Positions 46,219-54,873 are shown, counted from the stretch's first letter. The stretch is DNA of 64,000 nt from Lentzea atacamensis (GCF_003269295.1 NZ_QLTT01000010.1:57958-121957), one strand, 5' to 3'. A program made the numbers and translations. Notes: a model not told the origin generated them from the sequence alone.

Positions 46219-47421
46219 ATGACGCGCATCGTGTTCTCTGGGGGCAGGGTCTTCACCGGCTCGACGGCCGAGCCCGGCGACGTGGTGGTCGAGGACGGCC
46301 GCATCGTCGACGTGGGCATCGGACTCGACGGCGACACCGTGGTCGACGCGACCGGCCACACGGTCCTGCCGGGGCTGTTCGACTGCCACGTGCACTTCAT
46401 GTTCAGCGGCGCCGACCTGGTGCGGTCGCTGAACACGCCGTTCTCGCTGCCGTTCTACGAGGCGATCGGGAACATGAAAGCAACGCTGCAGTGCGGCATC
46501 ACCACGGTCCGTGACGCGCTCGGCGCGGACCTCGGTGTGGCGGAGGCGGTCCGGCGCGGCCTGATCCAGGGGCCGCGCATGCAGATCGCGGTCAACATGG
46601 TGTCGCAGACCGGCGGCCACAACGACGACTGGATGCAGTGCGGCGCGCACATCTCGCCACCGCTGCACCCCGGCCTGCCGAACACCGTCGCCGACGGTCC
46701 CGAGGAGCTGCGCAAGGTCGTCCGCACGCTGGTGCGCCACGGCGCGGACATCATCAAGATCGCTTCCAGCGGTGGCGTGATGTCGCCGCGCAGCAACCCT
46801 CGTCACGCGCACTTCCGCGACGAGGAGATCGCGATGATCGTGCAGGAGGCGAACGCCGCGGGCATCGCGGTCATGTCGCACGCCATGAGCGGTGACGGCA
46901 TCCTCACGGCCGTGCGCAACGGTGTCAGGTCCATCGAGCACGGCGTGTTCCTCACCGACGAGGGCGTCGAGGAGATGATCAAGCACGGGACGTGGCTGGT
47001 GCCGACGCTGATGGCGCCGCGCATGGTGCTGGACCAGGCCGCGGCCGGCATGGCGATCTCGGACGTCATCCTGGACAAGGCGAAGTCCGTTGTCGCGCAA
47101 CACTTCCAGGCGTTCCAGAAGGCGCACCAGGCCGGAGTGAAGATCGCGATGGGCACCGACTCCGGCGTCGGGCCGCACGGCGACAACCTCAACGAGCTCA
47201 CGCTGATGGTCGAGTACGGCATGTCGCCCGCCGAGGCGATCCAGGCGACCACCACGTCCGCCGCCGAGCTGATGCGCCTCGGAAACGAACTCGGCGAGCT
47301 CGCCCCTGGCAAGCTCGCCGATCTCGTACTCGTGGAGGGTGACGCCGAGCAGCACGTGAAGGCCGGAACGCTGAAGCAGGCCATCCGCGCCGTCTACCAG
47401 AACGGCGTCCCCGTGATCTAG
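46219..47421 (+). CDS. Metal-dependent amidohydrolase (Xaa-Pro dipeptidase/imidazolonepropionase-like)
   Basis: This 400-residue TIM-barrel enzyme has the metal motif FDCHVHF, the carboxylated lysine in DIIKIASSGGVMS, further histidines in VMSHAMSGDG and SIEHGVF, and the aspartate in AMGTDSGV. It looks like the Sgx9260-type group that hydrolyses N-acyl or Xaa-Pro/Arg dipeptides. It is divergent from the S9 peptidase gene, so the two may act in peptide recycling. TAGATT (46206-46211) is 7 nt before ATG 46219: leaderless. Confidence 0.85.
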   Translation: MTRIVFSGGRVFTGSTAEPGDVVVEDGRIVDVGIGLDGDTVVDATGHTVLPGLFDCHVHFMFSGADLVRSLNTPFSLPFYEAIGNMKATLQCGITTVRDALGADLGVAEAVRRGLIQGPRMQIAVNMVSQTGGHNDDWMQCGAHISPPLHPGLPNTVADGPEELRKVVRTLVRHGADIIKIASSGGVMSPRSNPRHAHFRDEEIAMIVQEANAAGIAVMSHAMSGDGILTAVRNGVRSIEHGVFLTDEGVEEMIKHGTWLVPTLMAPRMVLDQAAAGMAISDVILDKAKSVVAQHFQAFQKAHQAGVKIAMGTDSGVGPHGDNLNELTLMVEYGMSPAEAIQATTTSAAELMRLGNELGELAPGKLADLVLVEGDAEQHVKAGTLKQAIRAVYQNGVPVI

Positions 47422-48419
47422 TGGTTGGCGCCCACGTGCTTCTGGGCTTCCGGGTCGCGCCTCACCTTGAGCAGGCTGGCGATCGTCGTGATCGCCAGCA
47501 CGCCGATGATCACCGACAGCGAGACCTCGATGCCGATCGTCGGCACGTGGAACGGCTCGCCGCCGTTGAGGAACGACAGGCTGTTGGTGTGCAGCGCCTC
47601 GAGGATCAGCTTCACGCCGATGAAGCCGAGGATCACCGAGAGGCCGATCGAGAGGTAGACGAGCTTCGACAGCAGGCCACCGAGCAGGAAGTACAGCTGG
47701 CGCAGGCCCATCAGCGCGAACGCGTTGGCCGTGAACACCAGGAACGGCTCCTTGGTGAGGCCGAAGATCGCGGGGATCGAGTCGAGCGCGAAGAGCAGGT
47801 CGGTGGAGCCGATCGCGACCATCACGATGAACATCGGGGTCACGAAGCGCTTGCCGTCGATCTTGATGAACGACTTGGAGCCGTGGTAGTCGGGCGTCAC
47901 CGGGAAAACCTTGCGCACCATGCGCAGCATCAGGTTCTCCTTGAACTCCTCTTCCTCTTCCTCGTGGTTCTCCCGCGCCAGCTTCCAGCCGGTGTAGATG
48001 AGGAACGCGCCGAAGATGTAGAAGACCCAGCTGAACTGGCTGATCAGCGCCGCGCCGGCCGCAATGAAGATGCCGCGCATGATGAGGGCGAGCAGGATGC
48101 CGATCAGCAGCACCTTGTGCTGGTGGATCGCGGGCACCTTGAACGTCGTCATGATGATCAAGAAGATGAACAGGTTGTCGACGCTCAACGAGTACTCGGT
48201 GATGTACCCGGCGAAGAACTCGCCCGCGTAGACGCCACCGGAGAAGTACCAGATCCCGAGGCCGAACAGCACGGCCATCGCGATGTAGAAGATGACCCAG
48301 CGGGCGGCTTCCCCGATCGTCACCTCATGGGGTTTTCGATCGACGATGACGAGGTCGACGGCGAGCAGAACGAGCAGACCCACGATCGTCGCGATCCACA
48401 TCCATGCGGGGACGTTCAC
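47418..48419 (-). CDS. TerC/Alx-family membrane protein, probable Mn2+ exporter
   Basis: This 333-residue protein has nine to ten transmembrane segments and TerC hallmarks: YSLSVDNLFIFLIIMT, the acidic loop NHEEEEEEFKE, and VAIGSTDLLFALDSIPAIFGLT with aspartates for metal transport. E. coli Alx and related proteins export manganese. GTG 48419 is preceded by GGAGG (48431-48427). The upstream leader resembles the yybP-ykoY manganese riboswitch, which supports the role. Confidence 0.88.
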   Translation of the reverse strand: MNVPAWMWIATIVGLLVLLAVDLVIVDRKPHEVTIGEAARWVIFYIAMAVLFGLGIWYFSGGVYAGEFFAGYITEYSLSVDNLFIFLIIMTTFKVPAIHQHKVLLIGILLALIMRGIFIAAGAALISQFSWVFYIFGAFLIYTGWKLARENHEEEEEEFKENLMLRMVRKVFPVTPDYHGSKSFIKIDGKRFVTPMFIVMVAIGSTDLLFALDSIPAIFGLTKEPFLVFTANAFALMGLRQLYFLLGGLLSKLVYLSIGLSVILGFIGVKLILEALHTNSLSFLNGGEPFHVPTIGIEVSLSVIIGVLAITTIASLLKVRRDPEAQKHVGANH

Positions 48420-48425
48420 AATCCA

Positions 48426-48585
48426 ACCTCCGGGATAATCAGCGCACGCCAAATGACCCGGAGGTCTCCTCCGCCGCTGAGACGATCTCTCGAACGCGAC
48501 CGACGGCACCGGAAGCTCCACGCTGAGCTTCGTACTGACGACACCGCCGCTTAGGGAGTACTCCCCTCCATCCTGCGTGAATATT
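48426..48585 (-). promoter_or_regulatory. Probable yybP-ykoY-type Mn2+ riboswitch of the TerC gene
   Basis: The leader holds GGGGAGTA (48566-48559), the conserved L1 loop of the yybP-ykoY class, then GTCAGTACG (48539-48531) and the element GGAGACCTCC. ACCTCCGGG (48465-48457) is perfectly complementary to CCCGGAGGT (48434-48426), which includes the Shine-Dalgarno sequence of terC; a 9-bp hairpin with a 22-nt loop would hide it. Metal binding upstream should open it. The class assignment rests on motif memory, not a covariance search. Confidence 0.72.
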
Positions 48586-48778
48586 GTGCTCTACAAGGTC
48601 CGGTTAGCGCCACACAGGGTGAGCATGCCCACGCAACCTGGAGCAATGGGAATACGGAGCGTGTCGTTCGGGCCGGAACCTGTCGTTACCTGAAGCCCTG
48701 CTGAAGATCGACTCTTGCTGAGACCGGGGGCGGATCCCGACAGGCCGTTCTCAGCAAAACTCGCATATCGTCATCAAC
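48586..48778. other. Divergent promoter region terC / hydrolase-ABC
   Basis: The rest of the 359-bp gap between start codons must hold the terC promoter and that of the hydrolase-ABC gene. TATCGT (48766-48771) is 7 nt before GTG 48779, consistent with a leaderless message. A clear terC -35/-10 pair was not found. Confidence 0.4.
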
Positions 48779-51610
48779 GTGTCCCGCCTCTCCCGCCTTC
48801 GCGGCAGGTGGACGATCCCCGCATTGATCGTGGTCCTCGCCCTCGTCGCAGGCGGCGTGTACTTCACTCGATCCGGGGACGACCCCGTGGCCGTTCCCTA
48901 CAAAGAAGCGAACATCGACGCACCTGAGAGCCCTGACAGCACTCAGACGGTGACGATCGAGACGCGTCTTTACCTCCCCCAGCAGACACCCGCGCCCGCG
49001 ATCATGCTCGCGCACGGTTTCGGCGGCAGCCTCCGCAGCGTGCACACCCAGGCCGAGGAGTTCGCTCGCCGCGGCTTCGTGGTCCTGACGTGGTCCGCTC
49101 GCGGTTTCGGCCGCAGCACCGGCCAGATCGCGCTCAACTCGCTCGACCGCGAGGTCCGCGACGCCCAGAAGCTCCTCGACTTCCTCGGCACCCGTGACGA
49201 GGTGCAGAAGGACACCGGCGGCGACCCGCGCGTCGGCGTGACGGGCGCGTCGTACGGCGGCGCTCTCTCGTTGCTGCTCGCAGGTGTCGACAAGCGCGTC
49301 GACACGCTCGTCCCCGTCATCACCTACAACGACCTCGCCCAGGCGCTGCTGCCGAACTCCTCTTCGGCGACGCAGCGTCCGGACGTCACCCCTGCCGCCA
49401 CCGCGTTCGGCGAGGACGGCGTCTTCAAGCGCTCGTGGGCGGGCATCTTCTTCTCGGCGGGCATGACGTCGATCGACCTCTCGTCGCCCACCGGCGAGGC
49501 GCCCGAAATGGGCCAGACGGAGTCGAACCAGCCCGCCACGCAGCAACAGCCGGGCGGGAACTCGGGTGCCGCCGGTCAGCCGCCGACGCCTTCACTGGGC
49601 GCGTGCGGGCGCTTCACCCCCGAGGTGTGCGCCGCGTACACGGAGGTCGCCACGACGGGCCGCGCCTCGCAGCAGACCCTGGAGCTGCTGCGCAGGTCGT
49701 CCCCGGTCGCCGTGACCGACCAGATCAAGCAGCCGGCGATGCTGGTGCAGGGCGAGCAGGACACCCTGTTCGGCCTCGACCAGTCCGACGCGACCGCGCG
49801 TCAGATCACCGCGGCCGGCGGCAAGGTGAAGATGGTCTGGTACGCGGGCGGCCACGACGGCGGCAACCCCGGCACCGCACTGCGCGGCGAGATCGCCGAC
49901 TGGATGGCGTTCCACCTGCAGGGCAAGGGAACCGATCCCGGCACGGGCTTCGAGTACACGGTGCAGGGCGCGTTCCGCTCGTCGGGCACGCCGTCGCTGC
50001 GCACCGTCGTCGCACCCTCCTACCCCGGTCTCTCCGGCGCCGCCACCGAGCGCCGCACGGTGAAGCTGAGCGGGCGGGAGCAGGTCGCGGTGAACCCGGC
50101 GGGCGGCAACCCGGCGGCGATCAGCAACCTGCCCGGCCTCGGTTCCGCTCTGGCGCGCTCGTCGTCGATCTCCTCGCGGTTGTCGATCGACCTGCCCGGC
50201 CAGGCCGCGGTGTTCACGTCGGACGCGCTGGACTCGCAGCTGCTGCTGACCGGTTCGTCGACGGTCCGTCTGCGCGTCGCGCGCGGCGACCAGTCGTCCG
50301 GCGAAGCGATCCTGTTCGCGAAGCTCTACGACGTGTCGGGCGACGGAACTCGGGTCCTGCCCGGCTCCGCTGTCGCGCCGTTCCGCGTGGCGCTGCCTCC
50401 GGACGGTTCCGCCGCCGAGGTGACCGTGACGCTGCCGCCGGCCGTGCGTCCCGTCGAGAGTGAGCACAAGCTCGCGCTGGTCGTCTCGACGACGGACCAG
50501 GCGTTCGCGAACGCCGAGCAGCCGGCCGCGTACCGGATCTCGCTGGCGTCCGACGAGCTCTCGGTGCCCGTCGTGCCCGGCCGCAACGTGACGACGGGCT
50601 TCCCGACGAGTGCCCTGTGGGGCATCTTGATCACGCTGCTGGTGCTCATCGGCGCCGGTGTCATCGCGATGTTCCGTCGCCGCCTGGCCCACGACTCCGA
50701 TCCTTCGCTGTCCGACGTGCCGCTGGTGATCTCAAACCTGACGAAGTCCTACCCCGGCGGCCTGACCGCGGTGAAGGATCTGTCGTTCCGCGTGGAGCAC
50801 GGCCAGGTGCTGGGTCTGCTGGGTCCCAACGGCGCCGGCAAGACCACGACCCTGCGGATGGTGATGGGCCTGATCCACCCGTCCGAGGGCAACATCCGGG
50901 TCTTCGGCCACAAGGTGACGCCGGGCGCGCCCGTGCTGTCGCGCATCGGTTCCTTCGTCGAGGGTTCCGGCTTCCTGCCGCACCTGTCCGGCGCGGCAAA
51001 CCTGCGCCTGTACTGGGCGGCGACGGGCAGGCCGCTGGAAGAGGCGCACATCGAGGAGGCGCTGGAGATCGCCGGCCTCGGCGACGCCGTGCACCGCCGC
51101 GTGCGCACGTACAGCCAGGGGATGCGCCAGCGGCTCGCGATCGCCCAGGCGATGCTCGGTCTCCCGGACCTGCTGATCCTGGACGAACCGACCAACGGAC
51201 TCGACCCGCCCCAGATCCACCAGATGCGCGAGGTCCTGCGCCGCTACGCCGCGGCGGGCCGCACGGTGCTGGTGTCGTCGCACCTGCTGGCCGAGGTGGA
51301 GCAGACCTGTTCGCACGTGGTCGTGATGCACAAGGGCCAGCTCGTCGCCGCGGGCGAGGTGGCCGACATCGCGGCGGGAGGCGGCGAGGCGACGTTCCGC
51401 GTCGACTCCCCCTCGAAGGCGGCCGATGTCCTGCGGGGCCTCGAAGGCGTGCACGACGTGCACGAGGACGAGGGTGCCGTGCACGCGTCGATGAACGGCG
51501 TCCCGCGCGCCGCGGCACTGTCTGCTCTCGTGGCAGCCGGTGTGGCCGTGGACCAGGCGGGTCCGCGGCGAAGGCTGGAAGACGCGTTCTTGGAGCTGGT
51601 CGGTGAATGA
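48779..51610 (+). CDS. Alpha/beta hydrolase (S15/CocE-like) fused to ABC transporter ATPase
   Basis: This 943-residue protein has a signal-anchor helix (12-29), an X-Pro peptidase/CocE-type hydrolase (60-400; S158 in GASYGG, QGEQDTLFGLD, YAGGHDGG), a jelly-roll part (405-605), a second helix (TSALWGILITLLVLIGAGVIAMF, about 617-640) and an ABC ATPase (650-943; GPNGAGKTT, YSQGMRQR, LLILDEPTNG). The topology puts the hydrolase outside and the ATPase inside. With the downstream permease it should form one export complex whose role is unknown. Confidence 0.87.
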   Translation: MSRLSRLRGRWTIPALIVVLALVAGGVYFTRSGDDPVAVPYKEANIDAPESPDSTQTVTIETRLYLPQQTPAPAIMLAHGFGGSLRSVHTQAEEFARRGFVVLTWSARGFGRSTGQIALNSLDREVRDAQKLLDFLGTRDEVQKDTGGDPRVGVTGASYGGALSLLLAGVDKRVDTLVPVITYNDLAQALLPNSSSATQRPDVTPAATAFGEDGVFKRSWAGIFFSAGMTSIDLSSPTGEAPEMGQTESNQPATQQQPGGNSGAAGQPPTPSLGACGRFTPEVCAAYTEVATTGRASQQTLELLRRSSPVAVTDQIKQPAMLVQGEQDTLFGLDQSDATARQITAAGGKVKMVWYAGGHDGGNPGTALRGEIADWMAFHLQGKGTDPGTGFEYTVQGAFRSSGTPSLRTVVAPSYPGLSGAATERRTVKLSGREQVAVNPAGGNPAAISNLPGLGSALARSSSISSRLSIDLPGQAAVFTSDALDSQLLLTGSSTVRLRVARGDQSSGEAILFAKLYDVSGDGTRVLPGSAVAPFRVALPPDGSAAEVTVTLPPAVRPVESEHKLALVVSTTDQAFANAEQPAAYRISLASDELSVPVVPGRNVTTGFPTSALWGILITLLVLIGAGVIAMFRRRLAHDSDPSLSDVPLVISNLTKSYPGGLTAVKDLSFRVEHGQVLGLLGPNGAGKTTTLRMVMGLIHPSEGNIRVFGHKVTPGAPVLSRIGSFVEGSGFLPHLSGAANLRLYWAATGRPLEEAHIEEALEIAGLGDAVHRRVRTYSQGMRQRLAIAQAMLGLPDLLILDEPTNGLDPPQIHQMREVLRRYAAAGRTVLVSSHLLAEVEQTCSHVVVMHKGQLVAAGEVADIAAGGGEATFRVDSPSKAADVLRGLEGVHDVHEDEGAVHASMNGVPRAAALSALVAAGVAVDQAGPRRRLEDAFLELVGE

Positions 51611-51740
51611 CTTCCTGATGGCAGCGGCGTCCGCCACGGCGGGCGCCCCGAACCCCGGCGCGCTCGAGGTGCTGGCGGAGGCCGGCCTCGACGTGGCCGG
51701 CGAGGTGGCGGAAACGCACGACGAGGAGGGCACCGAATGA
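51603..51740 (+). CDS. 45-residue coupled ORF
   Basis: GTG 51603 overlaps the stop of the fusion gene and the TGA at 51738-51740 overlaps the ATG of the next ORF. The peptide NDFLMAAASATAGAPNPGAL ... EVAETHDEEGTE is acidic and unlike known families. Unbroken start-stop overlaps argue that it is translated. Confidence 0.5.
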   Translation: MNDFLMAAASATAGAPNPGALEVLAEAGLDVAGEVAETHDEEGTE

Positions 51741-51964
51741 ACGCCGCGCAAGCTCCCGCAGGCGTCCCCTCCCCGAATGCGCACACGCCGCCCACCGGGC
51801 AAGGGGGACCCCTGATTCCATTCTCCCAGCCGGCACCGACAGTTCCGGGCCGGGCGCGTCGCGAACGGACCGTTCACAACAGCGGTTCGCGCACGGCCGA
51901 ATCCATCCTCACCGCGAACCCGAACCGCACGAAGGCGCCAGCCCGGCAGGAGTTGGACCGGTGA
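51737..51964 (+). CDS. 75-residue Pro-rich coupled ORF
   Basis: ATG 51737 overlaps the previous stop (ATGA) and its own stop overlaps the permease start (GTGA). The product is Pro/Ala/Arg-rich and hydrophilic (HTPPTGQGGPLIPF, RARRERTVHNSG). No function can be given; it may mainly relay ribosomes to the permease gene. Confidence 0.45.
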   Translation: MNAAQAPAGVPSPNAHTPPTGQGGPLIPFSQPAPTVPGRARRERTVHNSGSRTAESILTANPNRTKAPARQELDR

Positions 51965-52887
51965 ACGAACACGACGTCCACACCGACCCCGGCGCGATCA
52001 CCGAGCTGACCGACGCGGCCGCCAACCAGCACACCGAGGTGGCACCGGACGGTTCCTCGAAGGGCTACAGGGCGCGCAGAACGCTCCGCATCCGGGTGGA
52101 GCTGCAACGGCAGATCCGCCGCCGCAGGACCCAGCTCGTGCTGGGCTTCCTGGTGCTGCTGCCGTTCATCCTCGCGCTGAGCTTCGAAATCGGTCAGTCC
52201 GACCCGAACCGCCGCTCCGGCGGCTTCGTGGACCTCGCGACGGCCAGCGGCATCAACTTCGTGGTGCTCACGCTGTTCGTGAGCGGCAGCTTCCTGCTGC
52301 CGATGATCGTGGCGCTGTTCTTCGGCGACACGATCGCGTCCGAGGCCTCCTGGTCGAGCCTCAAGTACCTGCTGGCGGCGCCGATCCCCCGGCACCGCCT
52401 GCTCCGGCAGAAGGCGATCAGCAGCGGCATCCTCAGCTTCTTCGCGCTGGCACTCCTACCGGCGGTCGCCCTCGCCGTGGGCGTCGTCTGGTACGGCGCG
52501 GGCGAGGTCGTGAGCCCGACCGGCGAGGCGGCACCGTTCGCCGACGGCGTCCTCGGTGTCGCCCTCGCCGTCTGCTACATCGCGATCAACCTGTTCTGGG
52601 TAGCCGGACTGGCGCTGTTCCTGTCCGTGTCCACCGACGCGCCGCTCGGTGCGGTCGGCGGCACGGTGCTCGTGTCGATCCTGTCGCAGATCCTCGACCA
52701 GATCGAACCGCTCGGGGACCTGCGCAACTACCTGCCGACGCACTACGCGATGTCGTGGGCCGACCTGCTCTCGACCGATGTGGACTGGTCGGAGATGACG
52801 CGCGGGACGTTCTCGGCGCTCGTCTACGGCGGCATCTTCACGCTGCTCGCGGCGCGCCGGTTCAAGACCAAGGACATCACGAGCTAG
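51961..52887 (+). CDS. ABC transporter permease (ABC-2 type)
   Basis: This 308-residue protein has a hydrophilic N-terminus with a basic juxtamembrane stretch (RVELQRQIRRRRTQLVLGFL) and six transmembrane helices typical of ABC-2 permeases, with SLKYLLAAPIPRHRLLRQKAIS between the second and third. It pairs with the ATPase domain of the upstream fusion protein. GTG 51961 overlaps the previous stop. Substrate is unknown. Confidence 0.85.
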   Translation: MNEHDVHTDPGAITELTDAAANQHTEVAPDGSSKGYRARRTLRIRVELQRQIRRRRTQLVLGFLVLLPFILALSFEIGQSDPNRRSGGFVDLATASGINFVVLTLFVSGSFLLPMIVALFFGDTIASEASWSSLKYLLAAPIPRHRLLRQKAISSGILSFFALALLPAVALAVGVVWYGAGEVVSPTGEAAPFADGVLGVALAVCYIAINLFWVAGLALFLSVSTDAPLGAVGGTVLVSILSQILDQIEPLGDLRNYLPTHYAMSWADLLSTDVDWSEMTRGTFSALVYGGIFTLLAARRFKTKDITS

Positions 52888-52888
52888 C

Positions 52889-53281
52889 TCACTGCACGCA
52901 GAACTCGTTGCCCTCGGGGTCGAGCATGGTCACCCAGTGGCCCTTGCCGTCCTTGAACTCCTGGACCTTCGTCGCGCCGAGGGCAACGAGACGATCAACA
53001 GCGTCGAGACCCGCGTTCACATCGAGGTGGACGCGGTTCTTGGCCGTCTTGCCCTCCGGCACCCGCTGGAAGAAGAACCGCGGCCCCTCGCCCTCCGGGT
53101 CGATGATCGCCGAGTAGTCGTTCAGCGACTCGTAGGGGATGTTGTTCTTGACGGCGAAGTCCTCCCACGACTCGAAGCCGGGCGGTGGCGGCTGCACCAC
53201 GTAACCGAGTGCCTCCGCCCAGAACTCAGCCAGCTTCCCGGGGTCCGCCGCGTCCATCGTCACCTGGATTCCGATTGCCAT
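52889..53281 (-). CDS. VOC-family (glyoxalase/bleomycin-resistance fold) protein
   Basis: This 130-residue protein has two VOC beta-alpha-beta modules: IQVTMDAADPGKLAEFWAEALGY and RVHLDVNAGLDAVDRLVALGATKV ... HWVTMLDPEGNEFCV. Metal ligands would be the histidine of HLDV and the C-terminal glutamate. Substrate is unknown. TACGGT (53293-53288) lies 6 nt before ATG 53281 and the GGACA-N5-TGTCC motif lies further upstream, as in the DinB-like gene. Confidence 0.86.
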   Translation of the reverse strand: MAIGIQVTMDAADPGKLAEFWAEALGYVVQPPPPGFESWEDFAVKNNIPYESLNDYSAIIDPEGEGPRFFFQRVPEGKTAKNRVHLDVNAGLDAVDRLVALGATKVQEFKDGKGHWVTMLDPEGNEFCVQ

Positions 53282-53304
53282 GAAGCAACCGTAGGACCCA
53301 ATGC

Positions 53305-53319
53305 GGACAACCACTGTCC
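53305..53319 (-). promoter_or_regulatory. GGACA-N5-TGTCC element, copy 2
   Basis: GGACAGTGGTTGTCC (minus strand), identical to 19307-19293, ends 23 nt before the VOC start codon. It lies between the divergent VOC genes, so it could affect both. Confidence 0.5.
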
Positions 53320-53337
53320 GGAGTAGCGTCCCGTCTC

Positions 53338-53718
53338 ATGTCACGTCCTGTGCACTTCGAGATCCACGCCGCAGATCCCGATCGCGCGCGGCGCTTCTAC
53401 TCCGCCGTCTTCGGCTGGAAGATCGAGAAGTGGGGCGACATCCCCTACTGGGTCATCACGACCGGCAACGACGACCAGCCGGGCGTCAACGGCGGCCTGC
53501 TGCCGCGCAGGGGCCCCGACCCGGCGCCCGACGCGCCCGTCCACGGCTACGTCATGACGATCAGCGTCACCGACATCGACGCCACGATCGCCGCCATCGA
53601 CCTCAACAACGGCACGGTGGCGCTGCCCAAGGACAAGGTGCCCGGTGTCGGCCTGCTCGCCTACTACAAGGACACCGAGGGCAACATCTTCGGCATCCTG
53701 CAGCCGGAAGAACGTTAG
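53338..53718 (+). CDS. VOC-family protein
   Basis: This 126-residue protein has the VOC fold, with HFEIHAADPDRARRFYSAVFGWKIEKW and a second module ending YYKDTEGNIFGILQ. The histidine of HFEI and the last-strand region match the usual metal positions; substrate is unknown. TAGCGT (53324-53329) is 8 nt before ATG 53338. It is divergent from another VOC gene. Confidence 0.86.
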   Translation: MSRPVHFEIHAADPDRARRFYSAVFGWKIEKWGDIPYWVITTGNDDQPGVNGGLLPRRGPDPAPDAPVHGYVMTISVTDIDATIAAIDLNNGTVALPKDKVPGVGLLAYYKDTEGNIFGILQPEER

Positions 53719-54062
53719 GCCGGCCGCTTCCGCTTCGGCAGCCGCGCGACGACAGCCTCGTAGGAGCCGTCGACCAGCTCCAGCAGGTCGTCGTCCGGCA
53801 CCGATCCCTTGAGCGCGATGGTGTTCCAGCCGTAGCGCCCGACGTACCCGCTGACCGTGATGTCGTCGGGAAAGCGCTCCCGCCACGGCGCGGCGGCCTC
53901 GGCGTCGACCCCGCACTTGAGCCCCACGGTGTGCACATCGAGGCCGATGAACGCGAATGCTTTGCCTCCCACCTTGCACACCAGCTCTGCCTCGCCCCAC
54001 GGATACGTCTCCTCCGCGCCCGGCTTGCCGGCGCAGTAGGCGATCAGTTCGTCCAGTGTCAC
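53715..54062 (-). CDS. MmcQ/YjbR-family protein
   Basis: This 115-residue protein is a MmcQ/YjbR-like double-wing DNA-binding fold: ELIAYCAGKPGAEETYPWGEAELVCKVGGKAFAFI, then GYVGRYGWNTIALKGSVPDDDLLELVDGSYEAVVARLPK. Function is unsettled. GTG 54062 lies 6 nt after GATAAT (54074-54069), which overlaps the stop codon of the upstream marR gene. Its stop overlaps the convergent VOC gene. Confidence 0.86.
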   Translation of the reverse strand: MTLDELIAYCAGKPGAEETYPWGEAELVCKVGGKAFAFIGLDVHTVGLKCGVDAEAAAPWRERFPDDITVSGYVGRYGWNTIALKGSVPDDDLLELVDGSYEAVVARLPKRKRPA

Positions 54063-54069
54063 AACGGGA

Positions 54070-54501
54070 TTATCGCGCGCCGAACACCGAGACGAAACGT
54101 GTGAGCAGCTCCGCGAACACCGCCCGCTCCTCGTCAGTCCAGTCCGCCATGGCCGCCGCGCACGCCGTCTGCCGCGCCCGGTGCAGCTCAGCCGACGTGG
54201 CGCGCCCCCGCGGCGTGCGCACGAGCAGCACGCGCCGCCCGTCCGCCTTGTCCGCGACCCGCGACACCAGCCCGGCGTCGACCGCGCTCGTGACGAGCTT
54301 GCTGGCGCGTGGCTGATCGACGTGCAACGCCGACGCCACACTGGAAACCGTTGCCTGCGTGCCTGTTCGCTCAGCCATCTCGACAACGTCCAGCACGTCG
54401 AAAGCCGGTACGGCCAGCTCGGCGAGCGCTCGGCGTGACTGACTGCGCCGCATCGCGATCAGAGCCTGCTCCACCGCGGCGAGGTGGGAGTCCACATCCA
54501 C
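54070..54501 (-). CDS. MarR-family regulator
   Basis: This 143-residue regulator has a winged helix (TVSSVASALHVDQPRASKLVTSAVDAGLVSRVADKADGRRVLL) between dimerisation helices. It could control the downstream mmcQ-like gene 7 bp away or distant genes. GTG 54501 follows GGAGGG with a long spacing; GTG 54495 two codons on is possible, so the start is uncertain. Confidence 0.83.
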   Translation of the reverse strand: MDVDSHLAAVEQALIAMRRSQSRRALAELAVPAFDVLDVVEMAERTGTQATVSSVASALHVDQPRASKLVTSAVDAGLVSRVADKADGRRVLLVRTPRGRATSAELHRARQTACAAAMADWTDEERAVFAELLTRFVSVFGAR

Positions 54502-54847
54502 CGTGTGATCATTGCCCTCCTGTGCCGTGACGAAAGCTGTCAGCCGACATCTCACCCCAGAGAGCGATTTCTGCCGCGGGCACTGACCGTCACCCGGCCA
54601 CTCGATCACCCGCCGCATCCACCGACTTCACTAGGAGCGACACCAACTCGCTCCTAGGGGACAACGGGCGGGACGGTGCACCCGCAGGTGCCGGCGTGTT
54701 CCTGCGGACACCGGTGTCGTACCTGGGGCACGTGGCGGAGTGTGTCGCGGCGGAGGCCAAGGCGCGCGAAAGGAGCACGACAATCCATAATGGACAGTCG
54801 CGCCGGGACGCAACCACCGAACAAAGGGTTGAGACGGCCTACGGACA
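54502..54847. other. 346-bp region between marR and uvrB, no clear gene
   Basis: The stretch has a perfect hairpin, CTAGGAGCGA (54631-54640) and TCGCTCCTAG (54648-54657). A GTG-started 61-codon ORF (54696-54881, plus strand) begins VFLRTPVSYLGHVAECVAAEA with good codon bias but ends inside uvrB with poor bias. Bases 54780-54840 are less GC-rich than the surroundings. A small RNA or remnant gene is possible. Confidence 0.4.
54631..54657. terminator. Perfect 10-bp hairpin
   Basis: CTAGGAGCGA and TCGCTCCTAG pair around the loop CACCAAC. The hairpin lies between the marR promoter region and the uvrB 3' end and may end transcripts from either side. Confidence 0.5.
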
Positions 54848-54873
54848 GAGCGCGCCACCGGAACGGCGCACTC
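54848..54873 (-). terminator. Hairpin terminator of uvrB
   Basis: GAGCGCGCC (54848-54856) pairs with GGCGCACTC (54865-54873) with one mismatch, immediately after the uvrB stop codon. Confidence 0.6.
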
